9,327 bases of DNA, taken from positions 1 to 9,327 of the forward strand of contig JAAHIA010000178.1 in the NCBI GenBank assembly GCA_010671975.1, given 5' to 3'. Source of the stretch: Leptolyngbya sp. SIO4C1 (GTDB lineage Bacteria > Cyanobacteriota > Cyanobacteriia > Phormidesmidales > Phormidesmidaceae). Positions within the stretch are counted from its first letter, which is position 1, and every line of letters begins with the position of its first letter. The position numbers were made by a program, and so were the translations under genes. The notes below the pieces were generated by a model. That model was not told the DNA's origin. It did not search any database and saw nothing but the letters and a program-made list of their open reading frames with translations. Shown here one piece after another: positions 1-5,360 of the stretch.

Positions 1-1
1 G

Positions 2-214
2 AAGACTGAGTTTGACGTTGTGCTGGATGAAGGGGGCGGTAATAAGATTGACGTGCTTAAGGTAGTGCGTGCCCTCACTGGCCTTGGCTTGAAAGAGGCG
101 AAAGAGATGGTTGGGTCTGCCCCCAAAGCTATTCAGGAAGGCGTCAACAAAGAAACCGCTGAAGAGTCGAAGAAGAAGATCGAAGAAGCAGGCGGCAAGG
201 TTACGGTCAAGTAG
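2..214 (+). CDS. rplL: 50S ribosomal protein L7/L12, C-terminal part (5' end outside window)
   Basis: L7/L12 forms the flexible stalk of the large ribosomal subunit and recruits translation GTPases. The reading frame is open from base 2 and encodes about 70 residues starting KTEFDVVLDE. These correspond to the globular C-terminal domain, recognisable by VLKVVRALTGLGLKEAKEMV, by APK and by the KKKIEEAGGKV ending. The N-terminal dimerisation domain and hinge lie upstream of the window. The GTG at 20 is an internal valine, not a start, because the domain continues upstream of it. The gene ends in TAG just before a strong terminator, so it is the last gene of its transcript, as expected for the rplJ-rplL end of a ribosomal operon. 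The family assignment is near certain. Confidence 0.97.
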   Translation, partial: KTEFDVVLDEGGGNKIDVLKVVRALTGLGLKEAKEMVGSAPKAIQEGVNKETAEESKKKIEEAGGKVTVK

Positions 215-233
215 CCTCAGAGCAGCTGCTTCC

Positions 234-271
234 AGGGCACGGCCGCAGGGTCGTGCCTTTTTTGTTTTTTT
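234..271 (+). terminator. Rho-independent terminator of the rplL transcript
   Basis: GGCACGGCC (236-244) pairs with GGTCGTGCC (249-257) in a 9-bp stem with one G-U pair and a GCAG tetraloop. The stem can extend by two weaker pairs. It is followed at once by T6, a G and T7 (258-271). It begins about 20 nt after the rplL stop codon, the normal place for an intrinsic terminator. The minus strand has no matching U-tract, so it should act only on plus-strand transcription and protect the convergent tlyA gene. Confidence 0.95.
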
Positions 272-282
272 CCCGAGGGAAC

Positions 283-1098
283 CTAGCGGACTAGCGCCGT
301 TCGGGCAGCCTGAACCCTATCGCGAACGGCGCTTTCGCTCAGGCTAACCTCAGACACGGTCATTGAAAGCTGCAGCAAATACTCAATGTTACCAGCCGGC
401 CCCATAAGCGGCGACCAAGTCAGGTTGTGATAGTGCCATCCCTGCGACTGAGCTGTCTGCCACACCTGCCAGATAGCCTCGGCCTGGGCGCGCAGGTCGC
501 GGACGACGCCGTTTTTGCCAATCTTGTCGCGGCCGACTTCAAACTGAGGCTTGATGAGCAAAATGGCTTCTCTAGGCGGCACTAGCAGCTGCCAAAAAGC
601 CGGTATCACCTTGGTGAGCGAAATAAACGAGACATCGATTACTCCAAGATCCGGCCAGGTCGGAGCATTTGCATAGAGCTCTGCCGGTGTGAGATGGCGC
701 AGGTTGGTGCGCTCTTTGAGAATGACGCGCGGATCCTGCCGCAGCTTCCAAGCCACCTGGCCATAGCCAACGTCTATGCCGTAAACAGTCTGGGCGCCAG
801 CCTGCAGTAAACAGTCGGTGAAGCCACCCGTGGAGATGCCGCCATCAAGACAGATGCGATCGCGCACCTCCACGGCAAATACCGCTAGCGCCTTAGCCAG
901 CTTCTCACCGCCGCGCGAGACAAACTGCGGCTTCTGCTTGACTGCAACCGTCGCGCCTGGCTTAATCACCGTGCCGGGCTTGTCAATCACCTGCTGATTG
1001 ACCTGCACTTCGCCAGCCCGAATCACCCGCTGCGCCTGCTGTCGCGAGTCGCACAGTCCGTTTTCAACCAGGTACGCATCTAGACGCTGCTTGGCCAA
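283..1098 (-). CDS. tlyA: TlyA family rRNA 2'-O-methyltransferase (S4 plus FtsJ-like domains)
   Basis: The family transfers a methyl group from S-adenosylmethionine to a ribose 2'-OH of rRNA (C1409 of 16S, and C1920 of 23S in some members). The protein has 271 residues, the usual family length. An N-terminal S4 RNA-binding domain (about 3-60, KQRLDAYLVENGL) precedes a Rossmann methyltransferase. The SAM loop LDGGISTGGFTD is at 84-95, and GIDVGYGQ follows at 108-115. A K-D-K-E tetrad of FtsJ type can be read as K66 (SRGGEKL), D155 (DVSFISL), K183 (LIKPQFEVG) and E239 (GNIEYLL). The start is TTG, supported by a perfect AGGAGG nine bases upstream and by the S4 domain beginning immediately; no ATG or GTG fits. 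It lies 39 bp after the TPR gene, probably as one transcript. Which rRNA site it modifies cannot be told from sequence. Confidence 0.95.
   Translation of the reverse strand: MAKQRLDAYLVENGLCDSRQQAQRVIRAGEVQVNQQVIDKPGTVIKPGATVAVKQKPQFVSRGGEKLAKALAVFAVEVRDRICLDGGISTGGFTDCLLQAGAQTVYGIDVGYGQVAWKLRQDPRVILKERTNLRHLTPAELYANAPTWPDLGVIDVSFISLTKVIPAFWQLLVPPREAILLIKPQFEVGRDKIGKNGVVRDLRAQAEAIWQVWQTAQSQGWHYHNLTWSPLMGPAGNIEYLLQLSMTVSEVSLSESAVRDRVQAARTALVR
293..333. repeat. 11-bp perfect inverted repeat inside the 3' end of tlyA
   Basis: AGCGCCGTTCG (293-303) is the exact reverse complement of CGAACGGCGCT (323-333), with 19 bases between. It lies in the last 16 codons of tlyA (about residues 256-269), past the last conserved methyltransferase motif. 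Neither strand has a T-run after it, so it is not a standard terminator. It could fold in the tlyA mRNA and protect its 3' end. Confidence 0.75.
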
Positions 1099-1107
1099 AG
1101 CAAATAT

Positions 1108-1113
1108 CCTCCT
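1108..1113 (-). promoter_or_regulatory. Consensus ribosome binding site of tlyA
   Basis: The minus strand reads AGGAGG here, nine bases before the TTG that starts tlyA. This perfect anti-16S match fixes the rare TTG start. It would also let tlyA initiate on its own, although the TPR gene ends only 24 bases earlier. Confidence 0.85.
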
Positions 1114-1137
1114 ACTGGGCCGGCTAGCAAACTCAGC

Positions 1138-1563
1138 CTACACGCGCTGAGCCAGCTGCTGCAGCTGAGCTTTAACGGTATCGACGCCGGCCTTAGCTCG
1201 CTGCTGATCGTAAAGTTCGCCAGCTTTGACCAGATCGCCAACAGCAAGATTTGTCTTGCCCAAGTTAGCATGCGTCAGCCCGCGATTATGAAAAGCTTCA
1301 GCGCAGCTAGGCTCCCTCTCAATCAGCCGATTAAACGCATCGATAGCCACCCCGTAGCGACCGGTCTGATAGGCTCGTAGCCCTGTCTGCAGCTGCTGCT
1401 GCGCCGCATCGCTAATCACCAGCGATAGGGTTGAAACCGGCTGGGGAAAAGGCACCTGTCGTCCTAGCGGTCGAAGCGCTGCTAGCGCGATCGCGCCGCC
1501 ACCCAGGCCGAGCACCAGCAGCATCGCAGCCGCCCAAATCCAGAAATCTGCTGAGTAAGTCAT
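1138..1563 (-). CDS. Membrane-anchored TPR-repeat protein
   Basis: This 141-residue protein has one hydrophobic N-terminal segment (about residues 7-30, rich in Ala, Leu and Gly), a short Pro-containing linker, and then two tetratricopeptide repeats. TPR-like helices span about 56-85 (AQQQLQTGLRAYQTGRYGVAIDAF) and 88-121 (AEAFHNRGLTHANLGKTNLAV), with the usual A/G/Y/A/F spacing. The C-terminus is a short helical tail. It is probably tethered to a membrane by its N-terminus and used as a protein-protein scaffold; which side the TPRs face is not clear. No partner is evident. It precedes tlyA by 39 bp and is likely cotranscribed with it. The ATG has no clear Shine-Dalgarno, which is common in cyanobacteria. 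The specific function is unknown. Confidence 0.88.
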   Translation of the reverse strand: MTYSADFWIWAAAMLLVLGLGGGAIALAALRPLGRQVPFPQPVSTLSLVISDAAQQQLQTGLRAYQTGRYGVAIDAFNRLIEREPSCAEAFHNRGLTHANLGKTNLAVGDLVKAGELYDQQRAKAGVDTVKAQLQQLAQRV

Positions 1564-1592
1564 ATCGAGATTTTAAGGCATTCACCCCCCCT

Positions 1593-1616
1593 ACCTGCTG
1601 CGATCGCCCAGCAGGT
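1593..1616. repeat. Hairpin with a HIP1 octamer across its loop, 5' of the TPR gene
   Basis: ACCTGCTG (1593-1600) pairs perfectly with CAGCAGGT (1609-1616) around an 8-base loop. GCGATCGC (HIP1) occupies 1600-1607, including the last stem base and most of the loop. On the minus strand it would lie in the 5' leader of the TPR-tlyA mRNA, about 30 nt before the ATG and followed by a run of seven G. No T-run follows, so a regulatory leader structure or a protein site is more likely than a terminator. Confidence 0.7.
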
Positions 1617-1826
1617 GACCTTACGAAAATATAACTTGAGCGCAAAATCACCGGAATTTGTAGGCTTAAGGCGTAGAAAGAGTCAGGCGTATAGCGTTAG
1701 CTTCAACGTCTCGCCGCAGTACTGGGCCAATTGTACAGCGACAGTAGCGCCCAAGAAGGGGAGGTGCTCTCGGCTGCTGTCTGTCAACTCTATAGATCTT
1801 AGCCGTCGAATTCCCTCATGCGTCGG

Positions 1827-1861
1827 GACAGCACACGCTGTCTATAGCAGGGATACCCTGC
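1827..1861 (+). repeat. Two tandem short hairpins 5' of the DUF4058 gene
   Basis: GACAGC-acac-GCTGTC (1827-1842) and GCAGGG-ata-CCCTGC (1847-1861) are two perfect 6-bp stems with 4- and 3-base loops, separated by TATA. The second ends 12 bases before the AGAGGA ribosome binding site of the DUF4058 gene. Paired stems in this place could be a leader structure controlling translation or mRNA stability, or operator half-sites. The pairing is directly visible; the role is inferred. Confidence 0.7.
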
Positions 1862-1873
1862 CGAACTACCATC

Positions 1874-1879
1874 AGAGGA
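1874..1879 (+). promoter_or_regulatory. Ribosome binding site of the DUF4058 gene
   Basis: AGAGGA lies six bases before the ATG at 1886. It confirms that start, which also matches the conserved family N-terminus (FPGMNPYLE). Confidence 0.75.
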
Positions 1880-1885
1880 TACCCG

Positions 1886-2680
1886 ATGCCTGCACAGTTT
1901 CCAGGAATGAATCCCTATCTCGAACATCCCGATCTTTGGCCGCAGGTACATGCGCAGTTGATCGGCACGCTGGCCCGCCAGATTGAGCACTGCTTACCTC
2001 AGCGCTACGAGGTCGCTGTGAGGAAACGCATCTATCGCGTCAGTGGTGAAGATGCGCTAGTCGTCGGTCAGCTCGAAAGCGAGCCAGCTGCCAATGAGGT
2101 AGCCGCTGCCTATCCCATCCATCAGTCGCAGCTGAATGGTGCCACTGCCCTTTCTACCCAGATCACAGCGGCTGATGCGCCAACGCCGGTCTACGTGCCA
2201 GTGCCGCAAGAAGTTCGCGAAGACTATATCGAAGTGATCGAGACGGAAACCAGCACAGCTATCACCACGCTTGAAATTTTGACGCCGCAGCGCAAGCGGT
2301 TTGGCCGAGGACGAGAGCGCTACGAACAGCATCGAGAATCCATCCTAGGAAGCGCTATGCACTTTATTGAAATTGATCTGCTGCGAGGCTGGGAACCGCT
2401 CACCGTCTATGGCCCAGAAGCCGAAGGCGACTACCGCATACTGGTTAGCCGCAGCCAGGACCGGCCCCAAGCCGCGCTGTATACCTGGCACGTAGAGCAG
2501 CGCATACCGCTGTTTCCTTTACCGCTACAGCAGGCTGCACCGCTGCTCAATCTCAAACAGGCACTAGAAACCCTGCCAGGTGACTGGCCGATTGACTACT
2601 CGCTAGACCCGCTGCCGCCGCTGCAGGGGGATCAGGCAGACTGGCTAACCCGGCTGCTAGAGGAGCAGGCACTGCGCTAG
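1886..2680 (+). CDS. DUF4058 family protein
   Basis: The protein has 264 residues and shows the hallmarks of DUF4058, a family abundant in cyanobacteria. The N-terminus is MPAQFPGMNPYLEHPDLWP; the centre (about 129-168) has LEILTPQRKRFGRGRERYEQ followed by HFIEIDLLRG; the C-terminus is Pro- and Leu-rich (LFPLPLQQAAPLLNL, DPLPPLQGDQADWLTRLL). There is no signal peptide or membrane segment, so it is probably cytosolic. Its function is not established. The pattern E-(I/L)-L-(T/S)-P, then a basic G-R-E-x-Y stretch, then a hydrophobic strand with E-I-D, recalls the Uma2-like PD-(D/E)XK nuclease fold; this is my inference only. Initiation at ATG is backed by AGAGGA six bases upstream. The hydrolase gene follows 51 bp later on the same strand. 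Confidence 0.9.
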   Translation: MPAQFPGMNPYLEHPDLWPQVHAQLIGTLARQIEHCLPQRYEVAVRKRIYRVSGEDALVVGQLESEPAANEVAAAYPIHQSQLNGATALSTQITAADAPTPVYVPVPQEVREDYIEVIETETSTAITTLEILTPQRKRFGRGRERYEQHRESILGSAMHFIEIDLLRGWEPLTVYGPEAEGDYRILVSRSQDRPQAALYTWHVEQRIPLFPLPLQQAAPLLNLKQALETLPGDWPIDYSLDPLPPLQGDQADWLTRLLEEQALR

Positions 2681-2696
2681 ACGAACGCTTTCCCCT

Positions 2697-2735
2697 ATGA
2701 TGAAGGAAGACTATCCTTTTTACTCACTGGCATGA
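2697..2735 (+). other. Possible 12-codon leader ORF overlapping the hydrolase start (ATGA)
   Basis: ATGATG at 2697 opens a frame encoding MMKEDYPFYSLA. Its TGA (2733-2735) overlaps the hydrolase ATG (2732-2734) as ATGA, the classic arrangement for translational coupling. The hydrolase ATG lacks a Shine-Dalgarno, which makes coupling attractive, but the leader ORF has no clear one either. With such a short frame, chance is a real alternative. Confidence 0.3.
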
Positions 2736-3724
2736 CGGCCCAACTGGCAGCTTCAACGGCAGATCGCTCAGCAGCAAAAATAGACAGTCTCTCTTCAGAT
2801 GGTGCCAAAGATGGTGCGAATCGCGATTCTCAGACACGGACTCAAGGCCTGCCCGAAACCTTCCTCTGGGACTGGCGCGGGTATGACGTCAGCTGCGCCG
2901 TCAGCGGCAGCGGTCAGCCCATCGTTCTGATTCACGGCTTTGGCGCTTCGATTGGGCACTGGCGCAAGAACATGCCGGCTCTAGCAGCCGCTGGCTATCG
3001 CGTCTATGCCCTCGATTTGCTGGGCTTCGGTAACTCTGAAAAGCCCGCTATCGACTATACGCTCGAGCTGTGGCAAGGGCTGCTCAGAGACTTTTGGAAA
3101 GCGCATATTCAAACGCCTGCTATCTTTGTCGGCAACTCAATTGGCGGACTGCTGGCGCTGATGCTGCTCGCTCACTACCCTGAGATGAGTCAGGCCGGCA
3201 TCGTGCTCAACTGCGCCGGCAGCCTCAATCATCGACCCGAAGATCTGCCGCGTCCTCTAGCGATGGGCATGGGGCTGTTTGCCAAGCTGGTCAAATCAAA
3301 GCTCGTAGGCCCCCTGATTTTTAGCCAGGTGCGGCAAAAGTTTCGGATTCGCGGTGCGCTGAAGCAGGTATACAAAAACCATGCGGCAATTACCGATGAG
3401 CTGGTTGATCTGCTCCATGCGCCTTCCTGCCATACCGGGGCACAGCAGGTCTTTGCCTCTGTACTCACAGCAGCCCCGGGGCCGCGCCCGGCCGATCTGC
3501 TGCCTGCCATTCAGCAGCCACTGCTGGTCATTTGGGGAGAAAGCGATCCTTGGACGCCTATTCAGGCTGCCTCGCTGTATCAGCAGCTGGCCCAAGACAA
3601 CACTCGAGCAGTTGCCTTTCGGTCGCTGCCTCAGACTGGGCACTGTCCGCATGACGAACGTCCCGAGGTTGTCAATGCGCTTATGCTTGACTGGCTAGCG
3701 CAGCTTTCGTTCAAACTTAGCTGA
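2732..3724 (+). CDS. Alpha/beta-fold hydrolase, pheophytinase-like
   Basis: The protein has 330 residues and the alpha/beta-hydrolase layout: oxyanion-hole HGFG (68-71), nucleophile elbow GNSIGG with Ser136, acid Asp272 in GESDPWTP, and His304 in TGHCPHDE. The stretches WDWRGYDV, LIHGFGAS..HWR, VYALDLLGFG.S and GHCPHDE..EVVN resemble plant pheophytinase and chlorophyll-dephytylating enzymes, so a phytol- or prenyl-ester substrate is plausible but unproven. The first 40 residues are polar, low in complexity and not part of the fold. There is no Shine-Dalgarno at this ATG, but no better start exists before Met81. The ATG overlaps the stop of a possible 12-codon leader ORF. The TGA stop lies one base from the stop of the convergent EVE gene. 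Confidence 0.9.
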   Translation: MTAQLAASTADRSAAKIDSLSSDGAKDGANRDSQTRTQGLPETFLWDWRGYDVSCAVSGSGQPIVLIHGFGASIGHWRKNMPALAAAGYRVYALDLLGFGNSEKPAIDYTLELWQGLLRDFWKAHIQTPAIFVGNSIGGLLALMLLAHYPEMSQAGIVLNCAGSLNHRPEDLPRPLAMGMGLFAKLVKSKLVGPLIFSQVRQKFRIRGALKQVYKNHAAITDELVDLLHAPSCHTGAQQVFASVLTAAPGPRPADLLPAIQQPLLVIWGESDPWTPIQAASLYQQLAQDNTRAVAFRSLPQTGHCPHDERPEVVNALMLDWLAQLSFKLS

Positions 3725-3729
3725 GCTAA
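3717..3729. repeat. Short hairpin spanning both stop codons of a convergent gene pair
   Basis: TTAGC-TGA-GCTAA forms a 5-bp stem with a 3-base loop. The loop is the hydrolase TGA stop, and the right arm holds the EVE-gene stop on the other strand. The two coding regions are separated by one base, and no conventional terminator is present for either. The stem is too short and lacks a T-run to be called a terminator with confidence. Confidence 0.5.
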
Positions 3730-4184
3730 CGGCTATGGGCCAGCTTAAGAATGCGCTGAGCCACGGCGGCCTCAATCGGCATCACCGACAGACGATTACC
3801 CCGTTTGATGACCTGAAGCTGCTCGGGGCTAAACTCTGCCTTCAGCTGACTGAGCGATACATACTGCTCGAAGGTTTCAAGATAGGCGACTTTAACCGTG
3901 TGCCAGCGCGGTGACTCGGTCGTTGACTTAGGGTCGTAATAGCGGCTAGACGGATCGAACTGGGTTGGGTCAACCACCCGCGCCTGGCTAATTTTCATCT
4001 GCCCGGCAATGCCGGGCGGCTGGGTATTGGAATGGTAGAAAAAGGCAATATCGCCCACCGCCATCGACTTTAGAAAGTTGCGGGCCTGATAGTTTCGCAC
4101 GCCGTCCCAAATTTCTTCACCATCGCGCTGCAGGTCATCGATGCTATAGACCGCCGGTTCAGACTTCATCAGCCAGTAGTTCAT
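3726..4184 (-). CDS. EVE domain-containing protein (thymocyte nuclear protein 1-like)
   Basis: This 152-residue protein consists of a single EVE domain, a PUA-like fold thought to bind modified bases in DNA or RNA. Family landmarks are MNYWLMKSEPAVYSIDDL at the N-terminus, IWDGVRNYQARNFL (about 26-39), GDIAFFYHSN (45-54), and PRWHTVKVAYLETF further on. I chose the ATG at 4184 because the domain starts there and because that ATG overlaps the tsaE stop as ATGA; a longer frame from 4220 would add 12 residues with no family match. It is the downstream partner of tsaE, a tRNA-modification gene. No catalytic residues are expected, so a reader or sensor of modified nucleic acid is the likely role, with the ligand unknown. 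Confidence 0.92.
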   Translation of the reverse strand: MNYWLMKSEPAVYSIDDLQRDGEEIWDGVRNYQARNFLKSMAVGDIAFFYHSNTQPPGIAGQMKISQARVVDPTQFDPSSRYYDPKSTTESPRWHTVKVAYLETFEQYVSLSQLKAEFSPEQLQVIKRGNRLSVMPIEAAVAQRILKLAHSR

Positions 4185-4656
4185 GTCAGTGCCGCTATCA
4201 GCTGCGTACTTAGGCCCCAAATTTCTGCCTGGCGTTGCTCTGCTTGAGCGTAGGTCAGCCGCACGCGAATGGCGTGCTCTGGCAAATAGCGCAGACGCTC
4301 AGCCCATTCAATCGCTAAAATTCCTGGCGCGACCTCTTCGCCCTGCCAGTAGGTTTCGAGGTAGAGCGCATCGGCTTCTGCTGGCGAGAGCCGATAGAGA
4401 TCAGCATGGTAGAGCGGTACCCGCCGCCGAGATATTCATTGATCAGGGTGAAGGTAGGGCTATCGATTGAGTCAGCAATGCCGAGGCCCGCGCCCAGACC
4501 CTGAACCAGAGTGGTCTTACCGCTGCCCAGCTTGCCCTCTAACAGCAGCGTGCTACCGACCGGCAGCCGCTGTCCTAGCCGTTCGCCCAGGCGGCGAGTT
4601 GCGATCGCACTTTCTAAATGAATGGTTACCGGCTGAGTCACAGAAGAATTGATCAC
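4181..4656 (-). CDS. tsaE: tRNA threonylcarbamoyladenosine biosynthesis ATPase TsaE, interrupted by a one-base frameshift
   Basis: TsaE is the small ATPase that works with TsaB and TsaD in making t6A37 of ANN-decoding tRNAs. The first frame (GTG at 4656) gives residues 1-78 with the P-loop GKLGSGKTT (41-49) and SPTFTLINEYLGG. It then turns into non-homologous sequence and stops at 4315. The family sequence resumes in the -1 frame near 4418: VPLYHADLYRL, then AIEWAERL, ending at TGA 4181-4183. The total of 476 nt is one base short of 159 codons. One added base, or a -1 shift reading CGG, restores a 158-residue protein of normal length with LGG-R-VPLYH at the join. The stop overlaps the EVE start (ATGA). 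A sequencing error, a real mutation or recoding could each explain it. Confidence 0.9.
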
Positions 4657-4739
4657 AGGCGCTTGCCCCTTGCCCCTGATTTCGTTAGGCTTGCTATCTA
4701 ACTCTCACATATTCTGTGAAGAAACAGTGCGATCGCTCA
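4657..4739. other. Divergent intergenic region between tsaE and the ParA gene
   Basis: This 83-bp spacer must serve both genes. It holds a perfect tandem TTGCCCC-TTGCCCC (4663-4676); on the minus strand this reads AGGGGCAAGGGGCAA and may give tsaE a weak G-rich ribosome binding site about nine bases before its GTG. A HIP1 octamer (4729-4736) sits just before the ParA start. I see no convincing -35/-10 pair on either strand. Confidence 0.45.
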
Positions 4740-5360
4740 ATGATTATTACGGTAGCCAGCTTTAAAGGCGGCGTGGGTAAGACAACGACGGCAATTCATC
4801 TGGCCGCGTTTCTGCAGGGGCAGGCCAAAACGCTGCTGATTGATGCCGATCCGAATCGCTCGGCGCAGGGCTGGGCCAATCGGGGCGAGCTGCCTTTTGC
4901 CGTAATGGATGAATGGCAGGCTCAGGCCGCGCCTTACCAGCACGTCGTGATTGACACTCAGGCCCGGCCCACGCCTGACGATCTGTCGGCCCTGGCCAAT
5001 ACCTGCGATCTGCTAGTGCTCCCCACCATGCCAGATATCCTCTCACTCGATGCGCTCGTGCTCACCATCGAGTACCTGCAGGCAATCCGCACCCATCACT
5101 ACCGCATTTTAATCACCTCAATTCCGCCTAAGCCCAGCCGCGCCGGCCAGGAAGTTAAAACGCTGCTCAAAGAAGCCAACATCCCTGTGTTTGAGACAGG
5201 CATTCGCAGATTTGCCGCTTTTCAAAAAGCCGCCATGGCTGGCATTCCCGTCTATGCTGTCAAAGATCCGCGCGCAGAAGCCGGCTGGCAAGACTACGAA
5301 GCCGTGGGTCAAGAAATTTTGCAGCTGATGCCCAATCTAAGAGCCAACGGTCTGAGTTAA
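4740..5360 (+). CDS. ParA/MinD-type P-loop ATPase (orphan ParA family protein)
   Basis: The protein has 206 residues. The deviant Walker A is FKGGVGKTT (about 8-16, with signature Lys9), the Walker A' strand is TLLIDADPNRSAQGW (31-45), and Walker B is VVIDTQA (69-75). It is close in size to minimal ParA/ParF ATPases, which dimerise on ATP, bind DNA nonspecifically and position plasmids, chromosomes or protein assemblies. There is no N-terminal DNA-binding domain and no ParB-like gene beside it, so cargo and partner are unknown. The family N-terminus (MIITVASFKGGVGKTT) supports the ATG at 4740; an in-frame GTG at 4716 would add eight residues including a HIP1-encoded stretch and is less likely. 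The last 24 bases overlap the convergent epimerase gene. Confidence 0.9.
   Translation: MIITVASFKGGVGKTTTAIHLAAFLQGQAKTLLIDADPNRSAQGWANRGELPFAVMDEWQAQAAPYQHVVIDTQARPTPDDLSALANTCDLLVLPTMPDILSLDALVLTIEYLQAIRTHHYRILITSIPPKPSRAGQEVKTLLKEANIPVFETGIRRFAAFQKAAMAGIPVYAVKDPRAEAGWQDYEAVGQEILQLMPNLRANGLS

Larger units (their letters stand above)
1564..1885. other. Divergent intergenic region between the TPR and DUF4058 genes
   Basis: This 322-bp spacer separates two divergently read genes and should hold both promoters. A minus-strand TATATT (complement at 1628-1633) could be a -10 element for the TPR-tlyA unit, with only a poor -35. A plus-strand TATAGA (1791-1796) could serve the DUF4058 gene, also without a good -35. 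A hairpin with a HIP1 loop and a pair of tandem hairpins are listed separately. An open frame crosses part of the spacer but resembles no protein I know and runs into the DUF4058 gene out of frame. I see no tRNA or known RNA. Confidence 0.5.

Noticed and set aside
293..333. The tlyA inverted repeat as an intrinsic terminator
   Set aside because: Neither strand has a T-run after the stem, and the loop is long.
111..347. 78-codon plus-strand frame over the rplL end and terminator
   Set aside because: It reads through the terminator hairpin and T-tract out of frame with rplL, and the sequence is low-complexity basic.
1615..1986. 123-codon plus-strand open frame across the spacer and into the DUF4058 gene
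   Set aside because: It resembles no family, has no good start, and overlaps the well-supported DUF4058 gene out of frame.
4315..4656. A short 113-residue TsaE as the real product
   Set aside because: The last 35 residues have no TsaE homology, while the conserved C-terminal half is present in the -1 frame right up to the EVE start.
4690..4716. TTGCTA...TATTCT as a sigma-70 promoter for the ParA gene
   Set aside because: The hexamers are separated by about 14 bp, too short for a normal promoter, and both are poor matches.
4740..5360. ParA gene as McdA of a carboxysome-positioning McdAB pair
   Set aside because: No McdB-like gene or carboxysome gene is adjacent, so the assignment has no contextual support here.
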